From positions 124,001-188,000 of the forward strand of contig JAHDES010000001.1 in assembly GCA_020628645.1 (NCBI GenBank): a stretch of 64,000 nt of DNA, in the 5' to 3' direction. This DNA is from Saprospiraceae bacterium (lineage in GTDB: Bacteria > Bacteroidota > Bacteroidia > Chitinophagales > Saprospiraceae). Below, piece by piece: positions 16,274 to 26,500 of the stretch. Position numbers and translations under genes: made by a program. How positions within the stretch are numbered: the stretch's first letter is position 1; each line of letters starts with the position of its first letter. The notes under the pieces were generated by a model. The model was not told the origin of the DNA. It worked only from the letters and a program-made list of their open reading frames with translations, and ran no database searches.

Positions 16274-17746
16274 TTATCGTTTCATAATTATAGGTTCTCC
16301 ATCAATCTTAATACTATTCTCCTCTCCTATTAATTTTTGATAAAGGCTATCGCTGACACTCAATTTTGCCTTCCCATTCTCCATACTTATATCACCTACT
16401 AAAACACTGTATCGTTCTGCATCCAAGGAAGCACCTTCTTCCAATTTTATCTTCAATCGTTTTCCTTTTCCACGCAAATCCAATTCATGTTTTCCTTTTT
16501 GAACTACTTCTAATTCGTCTATATCTGCATTTAATTTTATATCATACTTTCCCTCATGCTGAATGTGCATTTTATCCTGTTGAAAGTCATAAATACTAAT
16601 ATCATCTGTATTTTTACTGTCCAATTTTTCTAAAGAGGGCATTGTCACATAAAGGCGAATTGGAGAACCTGTTCTTGTTAAATCGGAAGATACAATCAAG
16701 GTTTCATCTTTCTTTTTTAGATTAACATCTTTTAGATAATGGTGTCTGCCATCCAAACGAACTCTATAAAAATCGCCATGTTTTATTTGCACTTTCATCA
16801 AACCATCAATCTGTAGTTTATTGAAGTCTTTAAATCCATACACGCCATTCTTCCCTTCTGAATCTACAGGTGCATTGGTATGAATAAAGCCATCATTTCT
16901 CATTTCCCAGATTTGATTATCTTCAAATGAGGTATATCTAAAATCGTCTTCTTTCTCAAAATGATTTATGATACGATAAATCGAACGATCTACTTTGACA
17001 GCTTTCCCTTTGGGGACATGAATTATAATTTTAACATTCTGACCGCGCCATTTTTCTCCTTTATTAATCAAAAAATGTTGAGGAAACTTCACTAAATCGT
17101 CTTCTAAATGAACTTGATAATCAATTTGATCCACTAAATGATTGGCTTCTTCTGCATTCTTACCTCTAGCTCTATTTAATTGTTCAATTTTAAATTTTTC
17201 ATCATCTGCTTGTACAACATCTAAATAGATACGAGAATTAACGATATAATCTTCTGTAATTTCTAAATTATTAAAAGTAGTCATCGCATCAGGTAAATGC
17301 TCGTCCATTACTTTTATTTCGAGAGTCTCCACTTCGGTAGTAGGAATATCATAAGTTGTCAAAGAACGTGCCCCTTGGTTGAATTGCTTTGCTGTTGTAA
17401 CCGCCACTGTAAAAAAGGTAATGATGCTAACAATCCAAGCCACTCCTAATCCAGAGCTAATCGTATGATTGAGTTTAGTTTTAAATAACAACCGTAGAAT
17501 ACGAGTTGCTATATAAAAGACAGGAATACCAACCATTAATAAAATAGCAGCAGCACCGAGAAAAGACATGAAAGGACGATCGGGAAGTAAATAATTGGTA
17601 AAAGGAAGGGCAAAAACAAATCCGACAATCATTGAAAGCCACATAACGACCAAGACGATGATAACAATCATTCCTGCCAAAACGACTATGGGTCGCCAAA
17701 TTTTGATAATCAGTTGTAACAACTCACTAAACATTTTTCCGATCAT
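16274..17746 (-). CDS. PspC-associated membrane protein with DUF2807-like beta domain
   Basis: A 490-residue membrane protein. Three to four hydrophobic segments occupy about 15-125 (IVVLAGMIVIIVLVVMWLSM, then SFLGAAAILLMVGIPVFYIA and VAWIVSIITFFTVAVT). A beta-rich C-terminal region follows, with the repeating FNKLQIDGLMKVQIKHGD type of pattern at about 310-485 that resembles DUF2807 (head GIN). In many Bacteroidota, as I recall, this region is fused to the PspC domain in one protein of about 570-700 residues. Here PspC is in the preceding gene, which ends 14 bases upstream in another reading frame. Probably an envelope-stress membrane protein acting with it. Confidence 0.75.
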   Translation of the reverse strand: MIGKMFSELLQLIIKIWRPIVVLAGMIVIIVLVVMWLSMIVGFVFALPFTNYLLPDRPFMSFLGAAAILLMVGIPVFYIATRILRLLFKTKLNHTISSGLGVAWIVSIITFFTVAVTTAKQFNQGARSLTTYDIPTTEVETLEIKVMDEHLPDAMTTFNNLEITEDYIVNSRIYLDVVQADDEKFKIEQLNRARGKNAEEANHLVDQIDYQVHLEDDLVKFPQHFLINKGEKWRGQNVKIIIHVPKGKAVKVDRSIYRIINHFEKEDDFRYTSFEDNQIWEMRNDGFIHTNAPVDSEGKNGVYGFKDFNKLQIDGLMKVQIKHGDFYRVRLDGRHHYLKDVNLKKKDETLIVSSDLTRTGSPIRLYVTMPSLEKLDSKNTDDISIYDFQQDKMHIQHEGKYDIKLNADIDELEVVQKGKHELDLRGKGKRLKIKLEEGASLDAERYSVLVGDISMENGKAKLSVSDSLYQKLIGEENSIKIDGEPIIMKR

Positions 17747-17760
17747 TCTTACACCATGAG

Positions 17761-18429
17761 CTAGACTGTCTCGTACTTTACTTTTTTCTTCTTGGCTTTT
17801 TTTTTTGAGCCTATTTCATCTCCCCATTCTGAAATTTTATCTGAAAAATGATCTATTTCTTCTTCTATTGTTTTGGCAATAGAGGCTACATTAATTTTCT
17901 CTCCTTTCATCGACAATCGATCTGCAGCTGTTTCTGCTTTTGGAAGAATCGCCCAAAGTATCAAGTATGCTATGATTCCAAATCCTCCAGAGATTGTAAT
18001 CAAGACAAAGAAAAGACGCACCCACAAAGGATCTTCTATACCAAAATAAGCCGCGATACCCGAGCATACTCCTCCTACTACTTGATCGTTTGTGTCTTTG
18101 AATAAACGTTTTCCTGTTTTAATATTAAACTTGCTTGATTTAGTTTTTACTTTTTCTTCTTCAGGAATTTCAGCACCAAAATCCTCGGGGGTTCCCATTA
18201 TTGAAATCGCAATTTCTACATCTTGATTCGTAATGATAGGGCGGCCATTGAGATTTTCTTGAAATAACTCCGCCATTCGGGTTTCTATATCTGCTACGAT
18301 TTCTTCATAGCCTTCAGATGATCGAAAATGATGACGAATGGCTTTTAAATAAGCTTTCAATTCTTCGTATGCATCTTCATCAATTGTACATGGATACCCT
18401 CCTAGATTGATATTAAAGATCTTGTTCAT
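17761..18429 (-). CDS. PspC-domain protein
   Basis: A 222-residue protein. The N-terminus (MNKIFNINLGGYPCTIDEDA, with a MAELFQENLNGRPIITNQDV segment at about 52-71) is the cytoplasmic module common in Bacteroidota PspC proteins. Residues about 105-165 form the PspC domain (RLFKDTNDQVVGGVCSGIAA, then WVRLFFVLITISGGFGIIAY) with two membrane helices. A charged tail ends in KKKAKKKKVKYETV. It overlaps padR by one base (18429) and is separated by 14 bases from the next gene. The overlap with padR suggests coupled translation. Probably responds to envelope stress; the target is unknown. Confidence 0.9.
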   Translation of the reverse strand: MNKIFNINLGGYPCTIDEDAYEELKAYLKAIRHHFRSSEGYEEIVADIETRMAELFQENLNGRPIITNQDVEIAISIMGTPEDFGAEIPEEEKVKTKSSKFNIKTGKRLFKDTNDQVVGGVCSGIAAYFGIEDPLWVRLFFVLITISGGFGIIAYLILWAILPKAETAADRLSMKGEKINVASIAKTIEEEIDHFSDKISEWGDEIGSKKKAKKKKVKYETV

Positions 18430-18764
18430 TATTGGTTGATATTTTTAGTAGATTGGTTGACCGCGTAAACTAATTTGTTCCAAGTTTCAGTAAGTTCTCC
18501 TAGAAAAGATTTTCCTAAATCTGTAATTTGAAAATATTTTCTTGGTGGTCCAGAAGTTGATTCTTGCCAGTAATAACTTAACAAACCTGCATTTTTCAAA
18601 CGTGTTAACAAAGGATAAATCGTTCCTTCAACTACCGTCAATTCATGTTTTTTCAATTGCTTGATAATATCTGACGGATAAACATCCTTTTCCGAAATGA
18701 TGGAAAGGATACATAATTCTAACACGCCTTTTCGCATCTGAGCCTTGGTGTTTTCTAATTTCAT
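18429..18764 (-). CDS. PadR-family transcriptional regulator
   Basis: A 111-residue PadR-type winged-helix regulator: MRKGVLELCILSIISEKDVY, then a recognition region VVEGTIYPLLTRLKNAGLLS (about 45-64) and the wing SGPPRKYFQITDLGK (about 76-90), followed by a short dimerisation helix. It is the first gene of the padR-pspC operon and overlaps pspC by one base. An inverted repeat covers the -33 region of its promoter, which fits self-repression. PadR-pspC pairs are common in this phylum. Confidence 0.92.
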   Translation of the reverse strand: MKLENTKAQMRKGVLELCILSIISEKDVYPSDIIKQLKKHELTVVEGTIYPLLTRLKNAGLLSYYWQESTSGPPRKYFQITDLGKSFLGELTETWNKLVYAVNQSTKNINQ

Positions 18765-18792
18765 TGAAATATGATTTTCATCAATTACATTA

Positions 18793-18832
18793 CAAATGTA
18801 TAAAGAAATATAGTACTATGCAATACACAGTA
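18793..18832 (-). promoter_or_regulatory. padR promoter with candidate PadR operator
   Basis: On the minus strand TACATTTG (18800-18793) fits TAnnTTTG, with TTG (18823-18821) 20 bases upstream. The palindrome TACTaTGcaataCAcAGTA (18814-18832) covers the -33 element. Such an overlap is what an autorepressor site would look like; that it is the PadR site is inference. Confidence 0.6.
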
Positions 18833-19058
18833 CCTTTAAATACATAGATTTTTCTATAAACAGGTACTATTTGGCGATAAAAGCCTGCTTTTTTAAGAAA
18901 AAGGGGTGAATTTGTTTAAAAAAAGCCGTTTTTGTGTTCCTTTTTTAATTATTTAACGTAGTAATCATGGGGAACTCTGAAAGAATCCCGACTTTTGTAC
19001 TTCATTAAAAGTTTACTTAAATAAAAACTTGTTGAATAACCGTCAAAATTAACAATCA

Positions 19059-20474
19059 ATGGTCACTAAAATCAAATTTGGTACAGATGGCTGGCGTGCC
19101 ATCATAGCGCAAGAATATACTGTAGATAATGTCAAACGTGTCGCTGCTGGTACAGCAATCTGGATGAAAGAAAAAGGCTACTCCAAAGTAGTCATTGGAC
19201 ATGATTGTCGTTTTGGTGGACAGCTTTTTGCAGAAACTGCAACTCGCGTTTTTGGTTCTTTTGGTATCAAAGTCAATCTTGCTAAAGGCTTTGTTTCTAC
19301 ACCTATGGTATCTTTAGGCGTTGTAAAAACTAAATCTGATCTTGGTGTTGTGATTACAGCTAGTCATAACCCTCCCTCTTATAATGGTTTCAAATTGAAA
19401 TCAAATTATGGGGGGCCTACTATTCCAAAAGAAATTGCAGAAGTAGAAGCAGTATTGCCAGATACTTTTACTGCCGATCTTCCAAGCATTCAAGAGATGT
19501 TTGACAATGGTTTGCTAAATTATATTGATTTAGAAAATTTATATTTAGATCATGTTTATCAAAATTTTGATATTGAGGCGATCCGAAATGCTGATTTTAA
19601 AATTGCTTATGATGCAATGTATGGTGCAGGAATGAATGCCATTAAGGAATTACTTCCAAACGCTGTTTTATTACATTGTGATGAAAATCCATCCTTTAAA
19701 GGACAAGCCCCAGAACCTATTCATCGAAACTTAGGAGAATTATCTGAAACGATTAAAAATGATCCTGCCATCACAGTAGGTTTAGCCAATGATGGCGATG
19801 CTGATCGTATTGGTATGTATGATGAAGATGGTAATTTTGTGGATTCTCATCATTTACTTTTGCTTTTACTATTATATATGGTGAAACACAAGAATCAAAC
19901 AGGTAAAGTAATCATTACCTTTTCTGTTACAGATAAGATGAAAAAGATGGCAGAATTGTTTGGTTTAGATATTGAAGTTACTAAGATTGGTTTCAAATAC
20001 ATTGCTGAAATCATGACACAAGAAGATGTGGTAGTAGGAGGAGAAGAATCAGGTGGATTAGCCGTAAAAGGGCACATTCCCGAACGGGATGGTATCTGGA
20101 TGGGTTTATTGATTTTCGAATTTATGGCAAAAACAGGTAAGTCCATCAAGGAATTAATACAAGATGTTTATGATATGGTTGGTTCATTCTGCTGTGATCG
20201 AGATGATTTACATATTAAAGAGGAACAGAAAATCGCTATCATTGATACTTGTAAAAACAATCCTTATCAACAATTCGGAAAGTACAATGTACAATCCATT
20301 GAAACAATTGATGGCTTTAAATTTTTCTTGAGTGATGATGAGTGGGTCATGATTCGTCCTTCTGGCACAGAACCTGTCCTTCGTGTATATGCGCAAGCTC
20401 CTACTGCAAAAGGAACAAGAGCTATCTTAGATGCAGTACAAGCGACTGTTTTAGCTGGAGAACGAGTAGGATAA
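19059..20474 (+). CDS. Phosphoglucomutase/phosphomannomutase family protein
   Basis: A 471-residue cytosolic alpha-D-phosphohexomutase that interconverts hexose-1- and hexose-6-phosphates. Key sites are present: the phosphoserine loop ITASHNPPSYNG (Ser102), the metal loop NDGDADRIG (about 245-253), the sugar-binding loop GGEESGG (about 328-334) and the phosphate-binding loop RPSGTEPVLRVY near the C-terminus. The sequence alone does not say whether glucose, mannose or glucosamine phosphate is preferred. It stands alone between a PadR operon and a Sus operon, each transcribed on the other strand. Confidence 0.92.
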   Translation: MVTKIKFGTDGWRAIIAQEYTVDNVKRVAAGTAIWMKEKGYSKVVIGHDCRFGGQLFAETATRVFGSFGIKVNLAKGFVSTPMVSLGVVKTKSDLGVVITASHNPPSYNGFKLKSNYGGPTIPKEIAEVEAVLPDTFTADLPSIQEMFDNGLLNYIDLENLYLDHVYQNFDIEAIRNADFKIAYDAMYGAGMNAIKELLPNAVLLHCDENPSFKGQAPEPIHRNLGELSETIKNDPAITVGLANDGDADRIGMYDEDGNFVDSHHLLLLLLLYMVKHKNQTGKVIITFSVTDKMKKMAELFGLDIEVTKIGFKYIAEIMTQEDVVVGGEESGGLAVKGHIPERDGIWMGLLIFEFMAKTGKSIKELIQDVYDMVGSFCCDRDDLHIKEEQKIAIIDTCKNNPYQQFGKYNVQSIETIDGFKFFLSDDEWVMIRPSGTEPVLRVYAQAPTAKGTRAILDAVQATVLAGERVG

Positions 20475-20504
20475 TTTTAACAAAACGATCCCGCTTAAAA
20501 ATAG

Positions 20505-20538
20505 AAAACGGCTATCACAAATTTGTGATAGCCGTTTT
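20505..20538. terminator. Bidirectional terminator between the mutase gene and the Sus operon
   Basis: A perfect 34-base palindrome: arms aaaacggctatcacaaa and its complement, flanked by A and T runs. It lies between two convergent transcription units and can serve both. Confidence 0.92.
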
Positions 20539-20581
20539 TTATATTTTAACGTTTGTTACTATTAAATAGTACTACGTTTTA

Positions 20582-21394
20582 TTAATTATATAATGGAGGC
20601 CAATCTGAACCATCACCTCTAGTTAAGGTAACTGTACCAGCTTCTCCATAAGTATTAGCCCAAGAGAAGGTTAAATCAGCTCCACTAGTTGATACATTAG
20701 AAATATCCCAAGTATCTCCATAATTATCTTCTCCAGCAATTGCTAATTGATTACAAACATCCGTCAATTCTAATGATCCCCAAGCTGCTGCCATGAAACC
20801 ATCATAACATGCAGGATAAGCACCAAAAGACCAATCAGAGAACGTATAACGACCAGAACTATTTTCTGTTAAATCAACAGAACCTGTAATTCCTGATTCA
20901 CCACACCAGCCAGAGCTTACATAGTTGTACGTACCTGCTAAAGCAGAAAAACAACTAGCAGTAATACTTCTAGCACCAGATTTAGAACCACCAACTTGTA
21001 ATTGCATCGTAAATACATCTCCAATAGCAACATCGCTCATATTGATACCTAAGGCAGCAGCAGCATCTGCTAATGAAACACTTGAATTACTTGGAATACT
21101 AAGGCTTCCTAAAGAAACAGGGCCAATAGCACCTGCCGCACCAGAATAAGACAACATTAAATCGCCACTTGAAGCAGCCGCACCAGAAGCGTCTGTATCG
21201 AATGCTACATTTGCATTCATTGGATCTCCTAAATCGAAGAAACCTGGATTTACATTTAGTAATAAAGGTAAAGTACCTCCTACTGTAAATAATTCATCCT
21301 CCGTTTTTTCAATAAATGGTTCATCATCACAAGCAGTAAATAACAACCCAATCATTAATAAAGGAAGAAGAAATTTTATATTAACAAATTTCAT
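20582..21394 (-). CDS. Surface lipoprotein of the Sus operon, function unknown
   Basis: A 270-residue lipoprotein (LPLLMIGLLFTACDDEP, lipid Cys at about 21). The N-terminal half is Gly/Ala/Ser-rich and beta-prone; the C-terminal half, about 150-265, has a beta pattern with conserved-looking Cys and Trp residues (YVSSGWCGESG and YPACYDGFMAAAWG). It is the last gene of the operon, 14 bases after the previous gene. Its position suggests a SusE/F-like surface binding role for the substrate of the SusCD pair, but I do not recognise the family. Confidence 0.7.
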   Translation of the reverse strand: MKFVNIKFLLPLLMIGLLFTACDDEPFIEKTEDELFTVGGTLPLLLNVNPGFFDLGDPMNANVAFDTDASGAAASSGDLMLSYSGAAGAIGPVSLGSLSIPSNSSVSLADAAAALGINMSDVAIGDVFTMQLQVGGSKSGARSITASCFSALAGTYNYVSSGWCGESGITGSVDLTENSSGRYTFSDWSFGAYPACYDGFMAAAWGSLELTDVCNQLAIAGEDNYGDTWDISNVSTSGADLTFSWANTYGEAGTVTLTRGDGSDWPPLYN

Positions 21395-21408
21395 TTCTAT
21401 TATTTAGT

Positions 21409-22119
21409 TTATTTATTTAAATAATCAAAAAGAGCGATCAAATCAGCTTCTTCTTTTAAATTCAATTTATTTTTCTGAAGATAACTTGATACCCGTTTAA
21501 TTTGGGAAAATTCTTTAATCGCTTTTTTTCGAGACTTCGGAACGACATAGAATTGATCTTCATACTGCAGTACAAAAATTTCTTTTTTAACCAACTGATC
21601 TTTTACAGTTCCTACATCTACCGCAGGATTGTAATTGGCTTTTTTCACTTCTATATCATAAGAACGATATAAAGCATAATCGCCGTCAATCAGTTGTTCA
21701 TAAAGACGAATTGCACGTTTCTGATCTACAATTCTTTTGAAATTCCGAACTTCTTCTTGAAAAGTCGTTTTGGAAACTTTATTTGTCTTAAATAGCTGGA
21801 ATTCTACGAGTGGTAAGGCCATTTTTTTACCTTCTAAAACCACTACAAGTTGATTTGCCTCTAAATTGTAATTAAACATTTCTAAGGTTAACTCTTTTCC
21901 ATTATTTAAAACAATGCTTCCTTTTTCCCAATCATCAAACAAAAATACAGAACCATCAATCGTTCGATCTCTACTATCAAATGTACTTATACCTACTTGA
22001 GCCAAATTTTGATTATTTGCAGCTTCTATTAGGCCTTCACTGTTCCGATTTTGAGCACTTAAATAAGTGCAAGATAATACAAAAACTAGTATGATAAATA
22101 TATTCAATAGTAGCTTCAT
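21409..22119 (-). CDS. Exported protein of unknown function in the Sus operon
   Basis: A 236-residue exported protein with a signal peptide ending near LSAQN; a cysteine in SCTYLSAQ does not form a convincing lipobox. The mature part has a predicted beta region (DGSVFLFDDWEKGSIVLNNG, then VVVLEGKKMALPLVEFQLF) and ends in a basic helical tail (RKKAIKEFSQIKRVSSYLQK). Not recognised. It lies 33 bases after the SusD gene and 14 bases before the last gene, so it is part of the same operon. Confidence 0.65.
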   Translation of the reverse strand: MKLLLNIFIILVFVLSCTYLSAQNRNSEGLIEAANNQNLAQVGISTFDSRDRTIDGSVFLFDDWEKGSIVLNNGKELTLEMFNYNLEANQLVVVLEGKKMALPLVEFQLFKTNKVSKTTFQEEVRNFKRIVDQKRAIRLYEQLIDGDYALYRSYDIEVKKANYNPAVDVGTVKDQLVKKEIFVLQYEDQFYVVPKSRKKAIKEFSQIKRVSSYLQKNKLNLKEEADLIALFDYLNK

Positions 22120-22152
22120 AACGATTGATGATTTTTTTATTTATAACTCAAT

Positions 22153-23514
22153 TTATTGGAATGCCCAAACAGGAACATCTAATAAAGCACCACCTTGTGC
22201 TGCACGAGCAGCATCTACATTTTCTCTATTCGTCTGTGTTTCAGATTCTACATAAAGAAAACGTTGAGGAATAGCACCAGATGGATTCAAACCACCAGCT
22301 CCACCTGGAACAGGAGAAAGAGATGGAATTCCAGTTCTTCTCCAGTTTGACCAACCTTCTAAGAAATTGAAACCATAATAAGCTTTGTAAGCCTCTGTCA
22401 TAATAGTCTCCATATTTGCAGCAGGTAAAGCAGCAATATATCCATTATCTTCTACTCCTACTAACTCAAATGAAGCAGCAACAGCAGCTGCTAGATCAGC
22501 AGTCGCATCGCCACCTTCACGCATTGTAATCTCAGCCTGGATAAATGCTAATTCTACATAAGAGATCATTGGAATACCAGCATCACTTCTACCCCAAAGT
22601 AAAGCACCTTCAGGAGCATCAAAATATTGCCAGAATGTACCATCAAAGAACGTATAAACTCCTTGACGAGGGTCACCATCTAACATAGTTGCAAAATCCT
22701 CATCAAATGCTAAGGTAGATGGACGCTCAATACCAAACTTAGCCAAAGACCAGTTAGCAGTAGTAGATGTAGTAAACTGGAATGTAGGGTTTTCCGCATT
22801 AGAACCAAACGCCTGTGCTAATTCAGCTTTTGCATTTGCTACATCACCAGCATTACGCTTAGAAGTATGAATATAGTAACGTGCTTTAAACGCGTGAGCA
22901 GCTTTTGCCCAAGCAGCAGCATCACCACCATATACTAAGTCACCACCAAAGTAACCACCACCATCTGTCATTGCTTCTAGATCGCGAGCAGCTTCATCCA
23001 ATAAAGATTGAACTGCTGCATAAACGGATTCTTGCGAATCATAAGCAGGCTTTAGATTATCAGTACCTTGGAATGCTTGAGAAAAAGGAATATCACCAAA
23101 CATAGAAGTCGCTTTACCTAATTCGTTTGCCATTACAATTTTAGCAACAGCACCATAAAAAGGACGAGCAGCTTCCGTCGATTTTTTGATAATTACATCG
23201 CATGAACGTAGAACACCAGCATATAGACCAGTTCCCCAGTAGCCGTTCATTACATCTTCTCCTAATACATAATTGGTATATGCAATTTGCTGTGCATCAA
23301 TACCATAAAGTTGTTGTAAAACCATACCTGCAACACGAGCAGGGTTAGTTCCTTGATTGAAAGCAGATGAAGATAAAATCTCTGGCATTAATAAGTTAAG
23401 ATTTACATCATCTGGATTGGTTGGATCAATGTTTAATTGAGCTAAGTCCTTTTCACAAGAAGAAATGAAAAGAGCCATGATCAATACCATTGGTATAAAT
23501 AATAATTTTTTCAT
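22153..23514 (-). CDS. SusD/RagB-like outer-membrane lipoprotein (SusD-like_2 type)
   Basis: A 453-residue surface lipoprotein. The lipobox is LFISSCEKD, followed by the family opening LNIDPTNPDDVNLNLLMPEI and a helical TPR-like body typical of the SusD-like_2 group. A C-terminal segment FLEGWSNWRRTGIPSLSPV is also characteristic. It caps the SusC barrel and captures the substrate. The gene lies 65 bases after susC. The substrate cannot be read from the sequence: there is no glycosidase or peptidase in the operon. Confidence 0.93.
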   Translation of the reverse strand: MKKLLFIPMVLIMALFISSCEKDLAQLNIDPTNPDDVNLNLLMPEILSSSAFNQGTNPARVAGMVLQQLYGIDAQQIAYTNYVLGEDVMNGYWGTGLYAGVLRSCDVIIKKSTEAARPFYGAVAKIVMANELGKATSMFGDIPFSQAFQGTDNLKPAYDSQESVYAAVQSLLDEAARDLEAMTDGGGYFGGDLVYGGDAAAWAKAAHAFKARYYIHTSKRNAGDVANAKAELAQAFGSNAENPTFQFTTSTTANWSLAKFGIERPSTLAFDEDFATMLDGDPRQGVYTFFDGTFWQYFDAPEGALLWGRSDAGIPMISYVELAFIQAEITMREGGDATADLAAAVAASFELVGVEDNGYIAALPAANMETIMTEAYKAYYGFNFLEGWSNWRRTGIPSLSPVPGGAGGLNPSGAIPQRFLYVESETQTNRENVDAARAAQGGALLDVPVWAFQ

Positions 23515-23579
23515 ATTTAATTTAAATTCTTACGTTAAAACTAATGATTAATACTTATGAGTAATACCAATAAGTTTTA

Positions 23580-26500
23580 TTAGAAATTAAGTTTAATAGT
23601 TGCAGTATAACTCTTTGTATTTGGCATATTGAAATAATCCAAACCATAACCATTTGAGTCACCTGTTAAGTTCGTTTCAGGGTCGATACCTGGATAGTCT
23701 GTGTTCAACCATAAGTTTCTTCCAGATAAAGCGATTGATACATTATCAAATGTATCCCCTAAAATACTCTTAGGAAGTGTATATCCTAAAGTTACCTCAC
23801 GTAAACGAATCCAAGAAGTATCAAAAATACTCATCTCTGTAATACCACCAAATCCGTAACGTACACGGTAGAAAGAAGCAAAAGTAGCTTCAGGATCAGC
23901 TTGTGCTAAAGCAACTGCTTGTGTATTAGGAGCATAAGAACCATCTGCTTGTTCTACTACGCCATTGAAAACAACTACATCATTACGCTCATCTGCTGAT
24001 ACTTTAGAAGTACCAAAGTAATTAATGATACCACATGTACCACACCACATATCTCCACCTTGACGTACATCAACCAATGCAGATAAGCTCAAACCTTTGA
24101 AAGAGAAAGTATTACGAGCACCCATAGTCCAATCTGGATTAGGATCTCCTAAAGCTCTCTTTGTTGGATCTTGTAAAGGCCATCCGTCAGCACCAATGAT
24201 CATATCACCATTTTCTGTACGTTGGAAACCATTACCATAAATTACACTATAAGGTAAACCTGGAACAAGGTCAGCAGAAGTAGAGGTAAACCCAGCTAAA
24301 GCATAATCATCAATACCTTCTGCTAATGTTTCTACTGTATTTTCCATTGCCGTGAAGTTAACAGCAATATCCCAAGAGAAGTCATTTGTTCGTACTGGAG
24401 TAGCATCTACTACTAACTCAATACCATTATTACGAATTTCAGCAGCATTTGCCACAAAATTGGTAAAACCTGTAACAGATGATAATTGTAGAGGAATAAT
24501 TACATCTTCTGAGAAGATATCAAAATACGTAATATCAGCACCTAAACGACCACGGAAGAATTTGAATTCACCACCAAATTCAATCGTTGTTGATTTTTCA
24601 GGAGTTAATAATGGATTTCCTAAAAGTGTACTTCTTTCAAATGCATTCGTACCAAAATTAGGGAATTCGATACCAGTAATAAATCCATCACCACCTGAAG
24701 CAGCCTGTGTAAATACATTACTAGTTGCATATACAGGAGCATCATTACCTACAACTCCCCAAGACGCACGTAATTTACCATAGTCAAAGAAAGAGCCACC
24801 TAAATCCAATAATTCAGAAAATGCAAAACCAGCAGAAATAGAATAAGACTGGTAAGTATTATTCTCTATAGGAAGAGAAGAAGACCAGTCATTACGACCT
24901 GTTAAGTTTACAAATAGATAATCACTGAAAGATAAATCAGCAGTTAAATAAACACCATGAATACGTTTCTCAGAAATTGTTTCACCTGCTGTTAAATCAG
25001 TAGCATTAGAAATGTGGAAAAATCCAGGAATTGCTAAAGTGTTACCTGTTGTAAACTGGTTATTAAATTGAGTTTGGAAAGTGTTATATCCAGCTAAAAC
25101 ATTCAAACCGAAATCAGAAGAAATCTGCTTGTTATAGTTCAATGTCAAATCAGAGTTCAAATCTGTATTGGTAATTTTTGACTGTACAACTGTACCAGGT
25201 TCCTGACGGAAAGCATTCGTTTGAACATCAAGAGCAGCATTACGCTTATCCGTATAAGTATCTAAACCTAATTTATATCCTAAAGTTAAGTCATTGGTCA
25301 ATTTATAACTTAAAGATACATTACCAATAATACGGTTTACATCATCAATAGATGGGTTACGATTAACTGTCCAGTATGGGTTATCATAAATACCATTACG
25401 ATAAGAACGCATATCTCCATTATCAAGGAAATAAGTTTCCGGATCATCTGATGCTGCTTGTCCTTCTTTACCATTACCATTATCAAATGTAGGTGCTGTA
25501 CGCATTAAACCTAACATAACACCATTTAAGTTAGAACCTCTTTGAATACGAGTACCACCAGAATTTACGAAGTTAGCAGACATGCCAACATTTAATTTAT
25601 CTGTAATATCTGCATCGGTGTTTAAACGAAAAGATGTTCTTTGGAAAGTAGAGTTTGGTACAATACCATTTGATTCTAAACGACCACCAGAAAGGTAGTA
25701 ACGCACTTTATCTGTACCACCAGATACAGATGCATTTAAATCATAGGTATTACCTGTAATAAAGAAAGTGTAAGGATCATAAGCATTCACTGCTTGGCCA
25801 TTACCTGTACCTGCTGGAACAGGTGTACCATTGCTATCGAACTCTGTAGGTGTACCATCATACTCTAAATCAGAGATTAAAGGTCCCCAGCTAAATCCAT
25901 TACCTGTCGATGGGCCTAAGTAAGTAGGCACACCACCCAATACACGACCTTGTGCATACGTACTTTGACGTTCAGGCATTTTGTTGTATTGATCTGCTGA
26001 ATAACTTGCAGAGATCGATACTTTAGGTGCACCTGAAGTACCACGCTTAGTAGTAATAACAATTGCACCGTTTGCTGCACGTACTCCATATAAAGCAGTT
26101 GCTGCTGCTCCCTTCAAAACCGTTAATGATTGGATGTCATTTGGGTTCAAGTCAATAGCACGGTTAGATTGATCTACACCTGCTACGTCATTTCCTGAAG
26201 AAGAGTTGTCAATTGGCACGCCATCCACTACAAATAATGGAGAGTTTGTTCCTACGATTGATTTGTTACCACGAATACGAATGTTTGAAGAAGAACCAGG
26301 TGAACCAGAAGAACTTACAACGGATACCCCTGCTACTTTAGAGTTAAGGGCATCTACTAAGTTAACTTCTCGTGCATTCACTACGTCGTCAGCTTCTACA
26401 TTTTGTAGGGCATATCCCAATCGAGCTTTATTTTTTTCAAGACCACCTGCAACTACTACAATTTCATCGAGTAATTGTCCTTCAGCTAGTACTACTGATA

